Part shown: piece after piece, positions 32,900 to 45,367 of the stretch
Layout: every line of letters starts with the position of its first letter
How positions within the stretch are numbered: position 1 is the first letter of the stretch
Source of the DNA: Lunularia cruciata
Lineage: Eukaryota > Streptophyta > Marchantiopsida > Lunulariales > Lunulariaceae
Length of the DNA: 64,000 nt
Assembly (NCBI GenBank): GCA_948567375.1
Contig: OX419762.1
Coordinates: forward strand, 29,218,608-29,282,607
Reading direction: 5' to 3'
Notes under the pieces: model-generated
What the model was told of the DNA's origin: nothing
Databases searched by the model: none
The model's input: the letters and a program-made list of their open reading frames with translations, nothing else
Translations under genes and position numbers: made by a program

Positions 32900-33835
32900 A
32901 CCTTCTAGATATAGTACTAGGAAAATTTCAAGGTAAAGTTTGGAATGTCTCTTAGAAGCTTCTTGTTATTTATTTACTACAACTATACTATACTATACCA
33001 TCATAGTAAGTCACATATTATCATATATTCCTCTTTTTGCTAGTCAATAATATCCTTATCATCTGCTCAATTTCAAAATGGTGGATAGGATTTTATATAG
33101 TAATGTGAAGTAGGTGATATTTTGAAAGAACCTTATACTTGACATTTTGGTGACAACCATGATTCAATATATGCTTGATAAGGATTTGATTAACTTCATA
33201 CTCTTCATGTTCTTAGTGGTAATTGCAAGTAAGAAAGTTTACTCTAGTTAAAAGAAGATGATGAATTTGAAATAAGACATTCCAATTTGGCAATATAAAA
33301 GATAAGATAACTATAATGTAGTAAAGAAAAGGAAGATGTAGTCAGTAAGCACCAAGGAGTACAAAACTTTGGGGATAAAGAAAGGACCAGCCTCTTTAAA
33401 AGCAAGGTTATGGATTTTAGTTTGAATAGATATGAGATAGTTATACTTTAGAATGACTATATATATTGTATGGAAGATCAAGTTTATAAGCACTAAGTGG
33501 TGTAACTCTAAGGACAAAGAAAAGAATTTAATATGAAGGGATACAAGACAATTATTCTAAAATGATATAGGTTCTGTGAGACAGATCAAGTTGGTAAGCA
33601 ATAAAAATAATACTTTGAGGACAATTCTAATTGGGAGCAAGTTGATAGACTTGAGTATCAAAGCATAAGGAAAGGTTATGACTAGAGAGCATACCTTTAT
33701 TATCAAGAATAAATGATAAATCACAATGATTAGTTGTAGCACAATATTTTGACTATTTTGTGAATAAGTAATTGAATTTTAGCTTCTTGTAAGGTAGAAG
33801 ATAAGATAGAAAAGAACATAAAATTATAAGGAATA
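32900..33835 (-). pseudogene. D' : old chromovirus relic, LTR edge and integrase tail
   Basis: TATTCCTCTTTTTGCTAGTCAATAATATCC at 33023 parallels the D3 polypurine tract and chromodomain end (TATTCCCCCGCCACTAGTTGGTGACG at 52715). A degenerate LTR edge (AATGTCTCTTAGAAGCTTCTTG near 32943) lies on its left. From 33561 the plus-strand text AGTTGATAGACTTGAGTATCAAAGCATAAGGAAAGG follows the reverse complement of the family D integrase tail (compare 53117-53160). More diverged than D1-D5, so an older copy. It breaks off near 33835 and seems to resume at 37734. Confidence 0.65.
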
Positions 33836-33840
33836 TTGCA

Positions 33841-36800
33841 AGTGTGGTACCCACAATTTGTTATTTTGGATAGTTTTAGGAAAATTTGAAGAAGAAGTAT
33901 GTGGATAGAGCCTAAAGAGTGCTAACCAGGGAAGAAATAAGAAGAAGCAGGAGTTTTAAGTAAAACCCAAAGTTGACCTCGCGTCAAGACCCCAAGACCC
34001 AAAGACACAAAGGCAAAGATGAATAAGGAGACACTTTGTATCATACGGTATGAGCGGATCCAAAGAATCTGCAACAAACTTCTTTGCAGTCAGCCCAATC
34101 AAGAAAGTATGCGGGAAGAAAGTAATGACCTTGAGATCAAGAACTTCTTGATAGTGACAGGAAACAATTTCACCAAATCAAGGACTAGAGAGGAGGAGCA
34201 ATTGAAGAATGACCAATCGCAGAAAGACTATAAAATTACAAGTTGTGCGAGTAAGTAGAGCAATGTCCAGTCAATACCTGGTTCCTATTCAAAGTCGACC
34301 CGAAGTAATGCAAATTGCAAATCAGCAGGAAGAGGAGTGGGTTAGGATCTCAGGAACAATCTTCCACAAGAAGAAGGTGAGGAAGCACACAATGACCCTA
34401 AAATTAAGTAAGCAGAGTGCGGTGAGGGGGCTTGCAATTTGTAGATTAGAAGTGATAGCACGGATCAAAGTCTTGATGAGACTTTGTATCACGTTCCTGG
34501 CCTAGAATTGGAACTTCAATTTTCCAGGTTTCATGGTAGAAATTGCAGCAATTAATTGCAAGGATGGACCGAAGCACAAGGGGAAGAGAGGGAATCCCAC
34601 TTGATGGATGGAGGCAGATTGGATAGTAGTTTTGGGAAGAGAGGTAGGAGAGGTAGGAAGGAGATTGCCTCCTAAGTGAGGAAGTTGTTTGATCAACCTC
34701 ACACTAAGAATGGGTACAAGGTGGACAATTATAGAGACCCCAAGTGGAGAGGGATAGTAAGCGCAATGATGGCAATGTTCAAGCCAGAGCGAACCACCTA
34801 TGTTATTATGCAACAGGTGGTGTTCTTTCACCAAATGTTTGTAGGGGAGATAGTAGATTGGGCAAAATGTCTGCATCAAAGAGTGGGGCAGATGATTTCG
34901 GGATGGAGAATGGATATGCCACCACATTATTTTGTGCCCTTTGCAGTGCATTTTTTTTTTGGTTTGAACTTGCTGACTTTGGAAGAACAAAATTGAATGC
35001 GCTCGCACTTTCATCCGGATTTGCAAAAGGAGGCAGATGTAGATGAGCAATATTATATGGAGAGGGTGCAAGATGGGGATGAGTACTACAAGAAGAGTGT
35101 GAAGGAGAAAATTGTAGCAATTGACCTTCCCAAAGCTAGAAAGAGAGCCAAGCCTGAGAATTGTGTTGCGACAATCCAGCACTAGAAAGTTCCAAAGCTG
35201 AACCCAACGGCGGTGGTAGTGAAGGCGAAGGAAGCCACGCCGGAAGCAAAAGACGAGTTGAAAGGAGAAACTAGATCAAAGGAAGGAATGTCAAGAGAAG
35301 AAGAAGAGTTCACGCTAAGGAGTGAAGAATCAAGCAGTGGAAGCAAAGGCAAAGCGGAAGTACAGCAAACGTGACAGCCAATGATCAAGGCAGGAAAGCC
35401 GAGTCTTGAGGTTTCCATGGTTGAACGAGGAAGTGAGAGGAAGAAGGTAGAGAAAGTCGTGGCACAACCCTAGACTGCCAAGTGTAAGAATGAAATGCCT
35501 GCAGCTGAAGTGGGGCCCAGTAAAGTTACTCTTGAAGGTGGAGAAAGTTCAGAGGAAGAAAATTTGAAGGTACAAAGATCATGACTTCGAGGCAAGGTGC
35601 AAGAAGTAGAGTGGTCAGAACCCAAAGGCCGAGCTGGTGGTGCAAGGTGCAAAGGAGTGGATTATTTGTTAAAGTAGTTTGTCCACTGTTGATGTTGCTA
35701 CAAGAGAAGAAGATGGAGATGGTGAGTGCCAATCTTGAGGTGCTTGATGAACTGGCAATAGTGAAGACTTAGAGTGCGGAAACCTCGTTGTTGCAAAGTA
35801 AATTGACGAGGGTGGAGATGGAAGTCAAAGAACTTTGGGTTGAGGAGGTTCTTTAGAGTAAGCACTTTGAGGTGACAAGGAAAGAGTTAGTCATGAGTTG
35901 CAAGGAGGCAAAGGAAATGAATGCGTTGGTTGCAGTGTTGAAAGGGGAAATTTTAGATGCGCATGAAGAGTTAATTCACTCAAGAGCAAGTACCGCGGTG
36001 ATGGAGCAAGAGTTAGAGAGTCTCAAGAAAGGAGTAGAGAAAGATCAAGCTTGGCAACGAGAGTTAGCAAAGCGCAGTAGAGAAGAAGATCGGTTGCAAG
36101 GGTTGATGCGGGAGGCAGAGGAGCAAATCCTTATGAATTGAAGGGAGAAGGAGGCATTGAAGGCTGAATTTGAAGACGAGCTCTAGATGTATTGCATTGA
36201 ATTGGAGGAAGAAGGAAGAAAGAGAAGCTTATGGTTGTAGGAGAAGATGATGAGGTAGAAGGAGTCATCAATGAAATCAAGGTGATGCTAAGCACGGAAG
36301 TTGAAGGTAAACTCAAAGAGGTGAGATTGCATGAGCTGAAGTAATTAGTGCAGGAGAAGCACAAGAGGAAAGCAAAGGACACAGAATTGAATAATCTATT
36401 GATTTGTCTGCGGGATCGTGTAGATAGGAAGATGTTAGAGGTGGGAGACAATGTGTGTCTCAAGCTAGATCTTGTTAGAATAGAGTAAGCTAAACTTTGT
36501 AATGAGGTACAAGAAGTACAAAGACCCGATGCTGTAGAAGTAGGAATACAAGTGTCTTCGGAGTTGTTCTTTGAAACCTTAAAGAAAAGTGGGTCAAGAG
36601 ATAAAGAGTTGGAACAATTACCTGAGACCTCCATTGTAGTTTGTAGTGAAGAAATTATAAAAAAAGAAGAGTTAAGAGTAGGATTAGATAGACCCAAGGA
36701 TGGTGAAATTATAGAGGGATCATCGGTTTTGAATGCCAAAGTCAAGGTTGACATCAGAACGGAGTAGTAACAGATTTGAGATTTGAAGAGGTAGATATGA

Positions 36801-37700
36801 AGAGGTGCATTGTCATTTTGGATCTGCAGGTTTGTAGAGTTGTTATAGAATGGTATTTTTGTTAGTAACTGTCAATTGTTTCACTATTTAAAGGTGGCAT
36901 TTTTGCAATGAACTGTTGTTCAATATTCATATTTTTTAAAATAGATAAAGCAAAGTGCTGATTCAGTGCTTGTCGCTTGAGCTTAATTTCAAGTATCAAC
37001 TATGTGTCTATGTCTGTGAGTGTTGGGAGAATTTTGAAGTGCAAATCAGTGTGCTTGGTGGATGTTGGATTCCGTAGCCTTGATCTTCATCCTGTGTGTT
37101 TGATCTTGAGTGAGGTGCAATCGGAGCAATGCCTTGATAAATCTAAGAGGAATTGTAGTGTTGGTAGTATTCTGCATTTAGGAGTGCAATCAAAGTTGAT
37201 GTGAAGCAATTTTGATCAAAGAAGTTGTGCCTTCAGTGGAGGGGTGCAACATAATTCTGAGGTGAAGTTGTTTTACAATGAAGTGCCGTCTTCAAGAGAA
37301 TTTGAATCATCACAATCAAGATTTGTTTGGACAGAATTTGCTATGTTGTGATTAAAGAGTGTGCATTCATGACAAGTTGTCAAGATTGTGAGCTTGTTAC
37401 TCTCTTCTGGGTGTAGATGCTACCTAAGAGGTTAAAGAAGAACCCAAGAAGAACTAAATTGTTACTTAGCTTTGTATTTGGACATTTTTGACCAGTATCT
37501 CTAGGGGAACAAATTTTACTTACCTGATTACCGCAAAAGTGATATTTGCCAGGTTGTCACAGCAAGATATGGGACCGAAAAAATATCATGAACTAAGGCC
37601 TCTTAACTATAAATGAAAAAAAGGGAAAAAATCCAATATCTACTTATTGGGTTGTTATAAGTGACTTTTGTGATTGGAAAGAGAGTACACTAATTATTGT
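33841..37700 (+). mobile_element. Putative 3.9-kb insertion (G) inside D'
   Basis: The two halves of the minus-strand D' integrase (33835 and 37734) are in the right order and orientation but separated by this block. The block carries a single plus-strand decayed coding region (34019-36766), listed below, and AT-rich ends. I see no clear terminal repeats or target duplication, so insertion is inferred from the interrupted host element only. Part of the D' integrase is also missing at the break. Confidence 0.45.
34019..36766 (+). pseudogene. Decayed coding region with coiled coil, unidentified
   Basis: Plus-strand frames follow one another: SRPEVMQIANQQEEEWVRIS (34287), DPKWRGIVSAMMAMFKPER and QMFVGEIVDWAKCLHQRVGQ (34735-34890), YYMERVQDGDEYYKKSV (35053), a Lys/Glu/Ser-rich acidic middle (35190-35570), then a long heptad-like coiled coil (EMNALVAVLKGEILDAHEEL near 35915, MEQELESLKKGVEKDQAWQR near 36002). 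A final stretch ends at 36766. Codon use and stop spacing indicate one former gene of roughly 900 codons broken by frameshifts. I recognise no catalytic domain. The helical N-terminal block vaguely resembles ORFs of plant retroelements, but that is a guess. Confidence 0.5.
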
Positions 37701-37733
37701 GATGTGTATTTATAAATATATAAAGCTTATTTC
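36767..37733. other. Unassigned 3' part of insertion G
   Basis: Short plus-strand frames (36977-37204) without recognisable domains. The end (37560-37730) is AT-rich. Nothing further can be supported. Confidence 0.3.
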
Positions 37734-38138
37734 CTAAGATATAGTTGACATGTTTAGTTTGACCATATATTTGGGAGTGATCCATAACGAATATGGCCAA
37801 TTGGTACCTAAAATCTTGAACAATACTTGCCAAGACTTACTCATGAACCATAGATTGTAATCAAATATGAGTACTCTCACTGCCATGGTGGAAAAATATA
37901 GTGTCAAAGTAGAGCTTGGCCAAGAAGGTGTATTTATTTTGTCAATTATCAGAGCTAAGTGGATTTGCTTACTCAATCTATCTATAAAACAGCAATAATA
38001 GCTTTGTGCAATGAAAGGAAGAGACATGATGAGATCCAAGCTCACATAATCTACATTGTGAGGTATGGATGGCAATAGTTGGAGAAGATTAGTAGACTTT
38101 ATTGAATTTAATGCCTTTTTTTTGGTAGCTTTACACAA
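37734..38138 (-). pseudogene. D' integrase core relic
   Basis: The 134-codon minus-strand frame reads VDYVSLDLIMSLPF, YCCFIDRLSKQIHLAL, then VRVLIFDYNLWF. It matches the family D core (VSLDLITSLPKTKQG, VDKLSKQIHLAP, VLISDRDP). In place of R-D-P-stop-F it has Y-N-L-W-F. In a second frame the GQTKHVN segment places Lys (37753-37755) at the third catalytic position. This is the continuation of the D' tail at 33835. Confidence 0.8.
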
Positions 38139-39199
38139 ACACTTACATAAACATCTTGAGCTTGTTTAGAAAACTATAAAATCTATAATTTTATACTTAT
38201 TAATAAAATTATTTTATAAATTATTATCATACTTTATTCCTTACATATGATCTATTATCAAATCATTTAAGTTTGAAAATTTTTGAACTATTTAAGTGTC
38301 TTTTGCAAAAATATTTCTTTTGACAAGGCTACCTTAATAATAGGGAGGTCAGTCATATGAATTCTTTGACTTCCCCATATATTTTTGACAATAATATTTA
38401 TCTTTTCTCCTTTTGCATATAATGAAAAAAATTTGCATATAAAAAATTGTGTTCTTTATACTTGACCTTTGGTTATTTAACTTTTAAGGATAAAAAATAT
38501 AGTTCTTTGTGTTGACTTCAACATATGCACATGTTAATAGCTCTTCAAAAGCCCACAAGGGAAAAGATTTTACCCTAGCATTTGTTTGAGCTATATCAAG
38601 GACAAAATAAGAAATTATATTGAAGGTACCACTCTAAAGAAGTTGATATCTCTTGATCAGATCACTTAAATTCCATGGTAAGAGGACGTTGAACCTACTA
38701 GAGGTATGGACATATGATGGTATAATCTTGTTGGTGACATAAAGAATAATTAGGCAACTGAATCCATTATAATATTTCCTTGTGAAGGTAGCTCTTTGAA
38801 CATATTTAGTATTATCCATGATACTATTATATCCTATTATTTGCATCAAGTTAACCATATTTTAACCTTGATAAAAAATTCACTATTAAACATGAAAACA
38901 AGCAATAGTTTTACTTTCTTCTTCTCTTCTAAAAGCAAAAGAAAAATCAATAGAAAACCACTTCTATATCATAAAGATATTGACAAAAATCAATTATAAA
39001 GTTTTATCATAATTGATTTCAGGTGATGTAGTATAACATTGTTGAGGAGCAAACTCAATACCAAGGCTTACAAAGTGCTTTGTCCAAACTTATGAACTCA
39101 GTAGATGAGAAGAAGATAGTCTTAAATACTTCAACATGATTTGAGATAAGGAGGTATGTGCTTCTTGTGATTAAGCTAAGCAACAGGTTAGATCATACA
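38139..39199. other. AT-rich unassigned region
   Basis: Strongly AT-rich with poly-A and poly-T runs. No retroelement motif or gene was recognised on either strand. It probably contains the lost upstream part of D' in unrecognisable form. Confidence 0.35.
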
Positions 39200-40530
39200 A
39201 AGCATCTACTTGATAATTCTTGTATCATAATTTGAACATTGTGCCACTTTGCCCACAACAAAGGCAACATTTGGCCTTGTCTCTATCATGATGTACATAA
39301 GGCTTCCATGTATTAGAACTTCACTTCTCCTTTCTTGTCCTTGTTCTTTCTTAGTTTTAGTGAAACATCTATTGGAGTGTTCATTGCTTGGCAATTGCTT
39401 GTCTTGAACAATTCAACCAATTGCTTCACATAAGTGACCTGGTTGATCTTGATTGAACATTGTGGATATCATGAAAAAGCAACTTGGATCATTGATCATC
39501 ACTTCAAACTATTCCATGAGGTACTTCATGGTGAAAGCAATGCTTCTCTTCTTTTTGGCTTAGAGTAGCACATCATCTACCTATAGTTCCAACAAGATAT
39601 AGGTGTTATGATTGTTGTTCATGTAGATATATGGATCCAACTTCATTCTCTTTAGCAAAAACTTCTTTAAGAATGCACTCAATTTCTAGTTCAAAGATCT
39701 TGGTGCTTATTTTAGCCCATACAAGACCTTGAGCAACTTGCACACTTTGGCAATACTATCCTTGAATCTCTTCAATTATTTTTTGTACAACTCCTTGTTG
39801 ATATCTTCATAAAGAAAAGTGTTCTTGATGTCAAAGCATGCAAGTTTAAGTTCCACTACAATTCTGATGGCCAAGATGTGGCATACTATGTCCTTGTTGA
39901 TCACAAGTTCAAATTTCTCTTAGTAATCATTTCTATAATATTAAGTGAAGCCTTTTACCACAAGTTGTGCTTTGAACCTTGCAGTAGTTCTATTTGGATC
40001 CTTTGTCATATGGTACACCCAATGAAAATCATGGCATTTTAACTTGGTGGGAATACTACTAGCTTGTACATAACAGTCTTCTGCAACAATAACATTTCCT
40101 CCTCTATTGCATGCTTCCTATTATAACTCTTCTCTAAGAGTATTACATCCTTTGTAACTTGCAAGTTCTCCTACAACCAAGAACAATCATTGATTTAACC
40201 AAAGTAGCAAGCATGTTTAATTTCTCATACACCTTGTTCTTTGAACTATAAGATGTCTAGTTTTCTTTGGTTTTGGTTTGGTTTGGTTAAACTACTCTTC
40301 TAGTTTTGCAACTTTGTCTTTGTTGCTACACTATTTTTGTAGCTTCTAGTAGGATGTAAAACCTCTTTAGTATAGGACTTGGTTTCATCAAAGTATGAAA
40401 TTGGATATCTTGATGGGTAGTCACATCTCAAATTCCTTCTATCCATATGCGGAAGTTGTTTGTAGTGCAAGAATAGCCAACAAACCCAAGCTCTTCCATT
40501 GTGTTTTCTATCTTCCATCTTAGTTGCATT
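39200..40530 (-). pseudogene. Ty1/copia RT relic
   Basis: On the minus strand the 39394-39206 frame gives SEVLIHGSLMYIMIETRPNVAF, the copia G-S-L-M-Y-x-x-x-x-T-R-P-D-I-x-F motif. Just upstream in the element the active site reads stop-V-D-D-V-L-L (GTAGATGAT reverse-complemented at 39572-39580), where copia has Y-V-D-D. Further right, VCKLLKVLYGLK followed by an A-P-R-S-L-N-like stretch (about 39740-39700) is the C-K-L-x-K-S-L-Y-G-L-K-Q-A-P-R-x-W motif. The region beyond 39960 is weakly recognisable. Dead fragment. Confidence 0.8.
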
Positions 40531-42253
40531 AGGACATGGATAAAAACTTTAGTCCCACGAGCTTGCAACTGTGCAACATCTAGCTTCTTTTGAGTCTAGA
40601 GTTTATGGGAAGTCTTGTTGTAGTTCTATCTCTTAATTTGGTTGAAGGTATATGTAAGTGCTCACGGCCTTTATCCATAGACTCTTTCATGCTATTTGCA
40701 GCATCACATCTAGTTTGCTTGGACTTTGGAACAGTAGTGTTGGTAGTTACCCATAGACTACTCATTGAGTGACAGATCAAGTATTGATCCAATGTGTGAT
40801 TCGAGTTGTGTGAAAAAATTGATTATATCAAAGACATGAGGTCAAGGAGAAATTAGGTGCAAGAATTGAGAGTGTTGGTGATATCTCCAAGGCTTGCTGA
40901 TTGCTGGTAGCTCAATTAGAGTTCAAATTTTCCCTAGTGTGCAGAAACTCTTTCAATAGATGCAGATTTGGCAATGAGACAGACGGTGTGCAGAAATGCT
41001 AGCTAAATTTGGAGCAAAAAGAAGCAATTTTCAAGAGGTGGTTGTTATTTTGAGCTAAGGAGGTGAAAGCAAGACCAATTTGGTGCAAGTTGAGCTCAAA
41101 AAGTAAAATTGAAGGTGGAGTTGGAAACCCATCCTTGTGAATTTGTGGTTTGGAGAACCTTGTCTTTTCAATTTGGCTTGAGTGGAGAGTTAGTGGAGGA
41201 TTTAGCAGTTAGCCAACTTTAATGATTTATGTTAGATTTTTGCTAGATTTTACGTCAGATTTTGGCCAGATTGGGAGGAGTTTTGCCTAATTTGGAGAGG
41301 GTTCAAAGTGGGAGATTTTGGCTTGAGTTGGAGGGTCTTGGCCAGATTTTGAGGATTTTTGGTAGATTTGGAGAGGCTTTGAGGCATAGGGCTATGAAAG
41401 CCTATATGCTGTCATGAGGCTAGCTAGTTAGAGTAGATTTTGGTCATTGTTGGCAAAATCTACACACCTTGCTAGATTGTGTGTAACAAGTTTGACCTCT
41501 AGATCTTTGGTTTCTAGACTAATGCCCTAGCCAAGTGGTCCATCCTCACTTGTTGTTCTAATGGTTGTTGCATTATTATCTAGACACTTGTAGCTTTGGC
41601 TAGGAGAGACAGTTCGATCTCATTCTTGGTGATCCTAATAGCTTAGGAAGTAGATAACTCCTATTATATCAAATGTCAAATGGTGACAGAGTCAGTCCAA
41701 TGTTGATTTATGAGATGGAGTGTTTTTGTTTAGATTTCTTATGATTGGACCTCCTCCATTATCTACTTCTTATTTTTGCACCATGTTTGTGTGAGGTGCC
41801 CTGACTTTAGAGCATTGGTGCTTTGGTGTGCTCTCAATAGTGAAGCTAGAGTGAAAACTAGTCATACTAGCTATGTTCTCTTTGGTGAGGTAGGAAATGA
41901 TGACCTGCAAATCATGAGAGTGGATGTTGTGATGGCAAGTTATAGATTGTCCTTTCCTTTAGTGTAGTTGTCATAGTTAGAGCTAAATTAGTGGGTGATA
42001 TTTGGTTGGTACATTGGTACTTGGTAGTGTTGGCACTTGGTGGGGTACTTGTGGTGGTTACGATTAGGGGTACTTTGTCATGATGGAGTTCTTTGGAGAT
42101 TTTAGAGGAGATAGTGCTGCAATACGCATTGGGTTTACTCAAAGTTGCACTTGGTATCAATCTGTATCTTAGGTTCCAATTTGGGAAGAGATTGACTTTG
42201 AATTGGAGTTTGATACAAGAGCTTATTCAGTTGAGAGTGCAATTGGTATGTCT
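40531..42253. other. Unassigned region
   Basis: No supported gene. A G/T-rich segment of repeated GATTTTGG- and GGAGAGG-like words (41220-41400) looks like a leader or low-complexity retroelement sequence. Frames such as 41776-41967 have no known motif. Confidence 0.35.
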
Positions 42254-42680
42254 TGTAACACCCATTTGTGCATGTGTGTGGTATTGTGATATTTAGCTTA
42301 ATATTACAAGTACTTGAGAGATATTATTTATATAGAGATAAAGGATGGTTCTAGATTAGTCATGATTAGCTAAAGTTAGTCATAACTAAGATAGAGGGGA
42401 CCTTACTTTAGAGGAAGTGGAAAAGATGAGCACCACTATTTTGGATTCTAGTGTGTTGACTTGGTATTATTCCTAGGTGTTTGGCTTTGAGGAACGAGTT
42501 GAGAACTCTTGGGCTTGCAAGCCTTTTTGTTTTGGATTCTTCTATAGTCCAAGGATAGCCCATGTGAAGGAATCCTTGACTTAGTGGTAGGGTCAAGATA
42601 AGATCACATGCTTAGGGGAATTTTCCCATGTGAATGGATATTCCTTTTTACTTTTTCACTTTACTTGACTTTTAGCCTAG
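42254..42680 (+). repeat. Family A 5' LTR, truncated
   Basis: TGTAACACCCATTTGTGC to CTTTTAGCCTAG. It is 427 bp of the 682-bp LTR; the rest of the LTR, primer site, gag, protease and most of RT are deleted, and 42681 enters pol directly. I count about 9 differences from the same stretch of the 3' LTR (44686-45112), roughly 2%, so the insertion is young by the standards of this window. Confidence 0.9.
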
Positions 42681-44640
42681 ACCTAGACCTTCCATTCCCT
42701 TCAAGCTTGACCAAGTTATGCTAATTCTTGGGCATGGTTGGATACTATAGGAGATTCATCTTCTCATTTTCCAACAAGGCTTATGCATTGACCATCTACA
42801 TGAAGAAGGGTGTAGATTACATGGTGATTTTGGAGGACAAGGAGGCTCTCAAAGCTTTTGAGGAGCTCAAGCAATCCCTTGTTGTAGCTCCAATTCTTGC
42901 TAAACCTGATTGGAGTAAACCTTTCATCCTCTACACTAATGCTTCTTATGTAGCTATAGGATGCACTCTTAGTCAATTAGACCAAGATGGGCATGATCAT
43001 CCAATAGCTTATGCTAGTAGGCAGATGGTTTCAGCAGAGAAGAACGACTCAGTCACGGAGAGAGAAGGGTTGGCAGTGATCTTTGGTCTCAAGAAGTTTA
43101 GACACTACTTGATTGGAGGGAAAGCCACCATTGTCACAGATCACAAGGCTTTGAAGTACATCTTCAACAAGCCTAATGTTGAAGGGAGATTAGCAAGGTG
43201 GATGATACTCTTGTCTGAGTATGACTACACCATTGAGGATAGGCCAGGAAAGAAACATGCAAATGTTGATTTGTTATCTAGGGCCTATGATCATGATGGA
43301 GATGAGCCAATGGATGATTCCTTCCCAGATGAGGAGCTCATGACAATCTCAATCACTCAAGAGGTTCCAATGGAGTACAAGGAGATTGTGGATTTTGTGA
43401 CAAGAGGTAACTATCCAAAAGGGATGCATGCTAGGGAGAGGAAGGCCCTTGCAACAAGATCTAGACCTTACAAAATGGTGGAGGATATTCTTTTTCACCA
43501 AGGAGCAGATGGTCTACTTCAAAGAGTAGTGAGTAAGGAAGAGTCTATCTTACTCAAAAAGGAGTTTCATGAACGTTTAGTGTGTGGAGGACACTTTGCA
43601 GGAAAGGTGACTACTTTCAAGATTCTAGATGTAGGTTACCATTGGAGAGGAATTTTCAAGGATTGTCTTGATTATTTCAAAACTTGTCATGTTTGTCAAG
43701 CTTTTGCTAGAAAGTCTACATCCACTCTACTACTTAGATCAATTCCATTGCTAGGACCTTTTGAGAAGTGAGAAATTGATTTTGTAGGTCCTCTCAATAG
43801 AACCCCAAGGAACAATCGGTATATTGTGGTAGTCACTGATTATCTTACCAAGTGGGTTGAGGTTATACCATTGAGGGACAAGAACAAAGATGAAGTTGGT
43901 AAATTTCTTTATGAATCCATTATCACTAGATTTGGATGCCCTTTGGAGTTGATTTCTCATAGAGGAGGAGAGTTTACATGAAGCATTACTATTAGCTACG
44001 ACATTTCTCTATCACACATAGAGTAACTACATCCTATAAGCCAAATTCCAATGGCTTGGCAGAGAGAACCAATCAGACCTTGTGCATGATGTTGGCCAAA
44101 GATGCAGAAATGGAGGGGGCTAAACATCATTGGGACAAGAGGATTCATGTAGTTTTGTGGGAGTATAGGACAACCATGAAGACTTCCACTGTATATTCTC
44201 CATTTCAGTTGGTATATAGTATTGAGTCTACCCTACCTATTCACTTTGATCTTCCTACCTTCCAAATCATTCATAGGAGATTGAAGAAAGCACAAGGAGG
44301 TGATGCAAAGAAGTCAAGGAAGGAACAACTCATGGAGTTGGAAGAGGCAAGAGCAGTTGCTATGGTTCGAGTGGAGCAAGCCCAAAGGAAACAAAAGGAG
44401 AGCTATGACAACAGGCAAGGCAAGAAGAAGGTGGAGCCTTTCAAAGAAGGTGATTGGGTAATGTTGTTTGATTCCATTCGATTCAAGAGAGTGGAAAATA
44501 AGTTTTTGCCTAAGTACTTTGGACCTTTCATAGTGGAGAAGGTGTAGGGCAATTGCACCTATGATCTCAAGGAGTTGGGAGGAAGATACTTTGATAGGAT
44601 TAACCATGATAAGTTGAAGATGTATTATAGAAGGTAGAGA
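42681..44640 (+). pseudogene. Family A pol: RT end, RNase H, integrase
   Basis: A 347-codon frame (42728-43771) starts in the RT thumb (MVGYYRRFIFSFSNKAYALT). It continues through RNase H (YTNASYVAIGCTLSQ, where the catalytic Asp of T-D-A-S is Asn; VTDHKALKYIFNK) and the integrase HHCC zinc finger (CGGHF, then CHVCQ). After a stop at 43769-43771 the core follows (EIDFVGPLNRTPRNNRYIVVV, LISHRGGEF where Asp is His, LAERTNQTL with the Glu). The tail (PFKEGDWVMLFDSIRFKRV) ends with a KMYYRR-stop segment. There is no chromodomain. It is the best preserved pol in the window but lacks its own gag, protease and RT active site. Confidence 0.93.
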
Positions 44641-44671
44641 GACCTTCACTTTGAGGACAAAGTGAAAACTT

Positions 44672-44685
44672 AGTCCGGGGGTAAA
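44672..44685 (+). other. Family A polypurine tract
   Basis: AGTCCGGGGGTAAA sits directly before the 3' LTR; the inverted copy reads TTTACCCCCGGACT at 57718. Primes plus-strand DNA synthesis in LTR elements. Confidence 0.7.
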
Positions 44686-45367
44686 TGTAACACCCATCTT
44701 TGCATGTGTGTGGTATTGTGATATTTAGCTTAGTATTATAAGTACTTGAGAGATATTATTTATATAGAGATAAAGGATGGTTCTACATTAGTCATGATTA
44801 GCTAAAGTTAGTCATAACTAAGATAGAGGGGACCTTACTTTAGAGGAAGTGGAAAAGATGAGCACCACTATTTTGGATTCTAGTGTGTTGACTTGGTATT
44901 ATTCCTAGGTGTTTGGCTTTGAGGAAAGAGTTGAGAACTCTTGGGCTCGCAAGCCTTTTTGTTTTGGATTCTTCTATAGTCCAAGGATAGCCCATGTGAA
45001 GGAATCCTTGACTTAGTGGTTGGGTCAAGATAAGATCACATGCTTAGGGGAATTTGCCCATGTGAATGGATATTCCTTTTTACTTTTTCACTTTACTTGA
45101 CTTTTAGCCTAGTAACTTGAGTTACTCCAGTAATTAGTAACTTTGGTACGTAGCTATTTCATAAGTATATAAACAAGGGGTGAGGAGGTTTCATTTGCAA
45201 CTATCTCTCTCTCTCATTGAGTTCTCTAGTGAGCAATGTCTTGAGTCTTGGAGTGTTAACCTTGGAGGAGTATGATGGAGTTGGGGTTCCATGCCTTCTT
45301 AGTCCATGGTGCGCTTCCATAATAGCCATCAGAATTTCATCCCGAGTGAAAGACAGGCCGGCTCACA
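44686..45367 (+). repeat. Family A 3' LTR, complete
   Basis: A 682-bp LTR, TGTAACACCCATCTTTG to CCGGCTCACA. TATA-like AAGTATATAAAC lies near 45165 and a CT-rich start region (ATCTCTCTCTCTC) near 45210. Its complete inverted counterpart is at 57029-57717. The right flank (ATCCT) does not match the left flank of the 5' LTR (ATGTC or so), so no target duplication is evident. Confidence 0.92.

Noticed and set aside
34502-35182. 226-codon minus-strand open frame
   Set aside because: It lies opposite the plus-strand coding relic with acidic and coiled-coil composition. The His/Leu/Pro-rich translation is an antisense shadow with no motif.
36131-36754. 207-codon minus-strand open frame rich in Ser and Thr
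   Set aside because: Antisense to the coiled-coil region of insertion G; Glu/Lys codons read backwards give Ser/Leu/Phe. No domain.
44314-44697. 127-codon minus-strand open frame (also at 57706-57993 on the plus strand)
   Set aside because: It recurs only because both are antisense to the conserved family A integrase tail and extend into the LTR.
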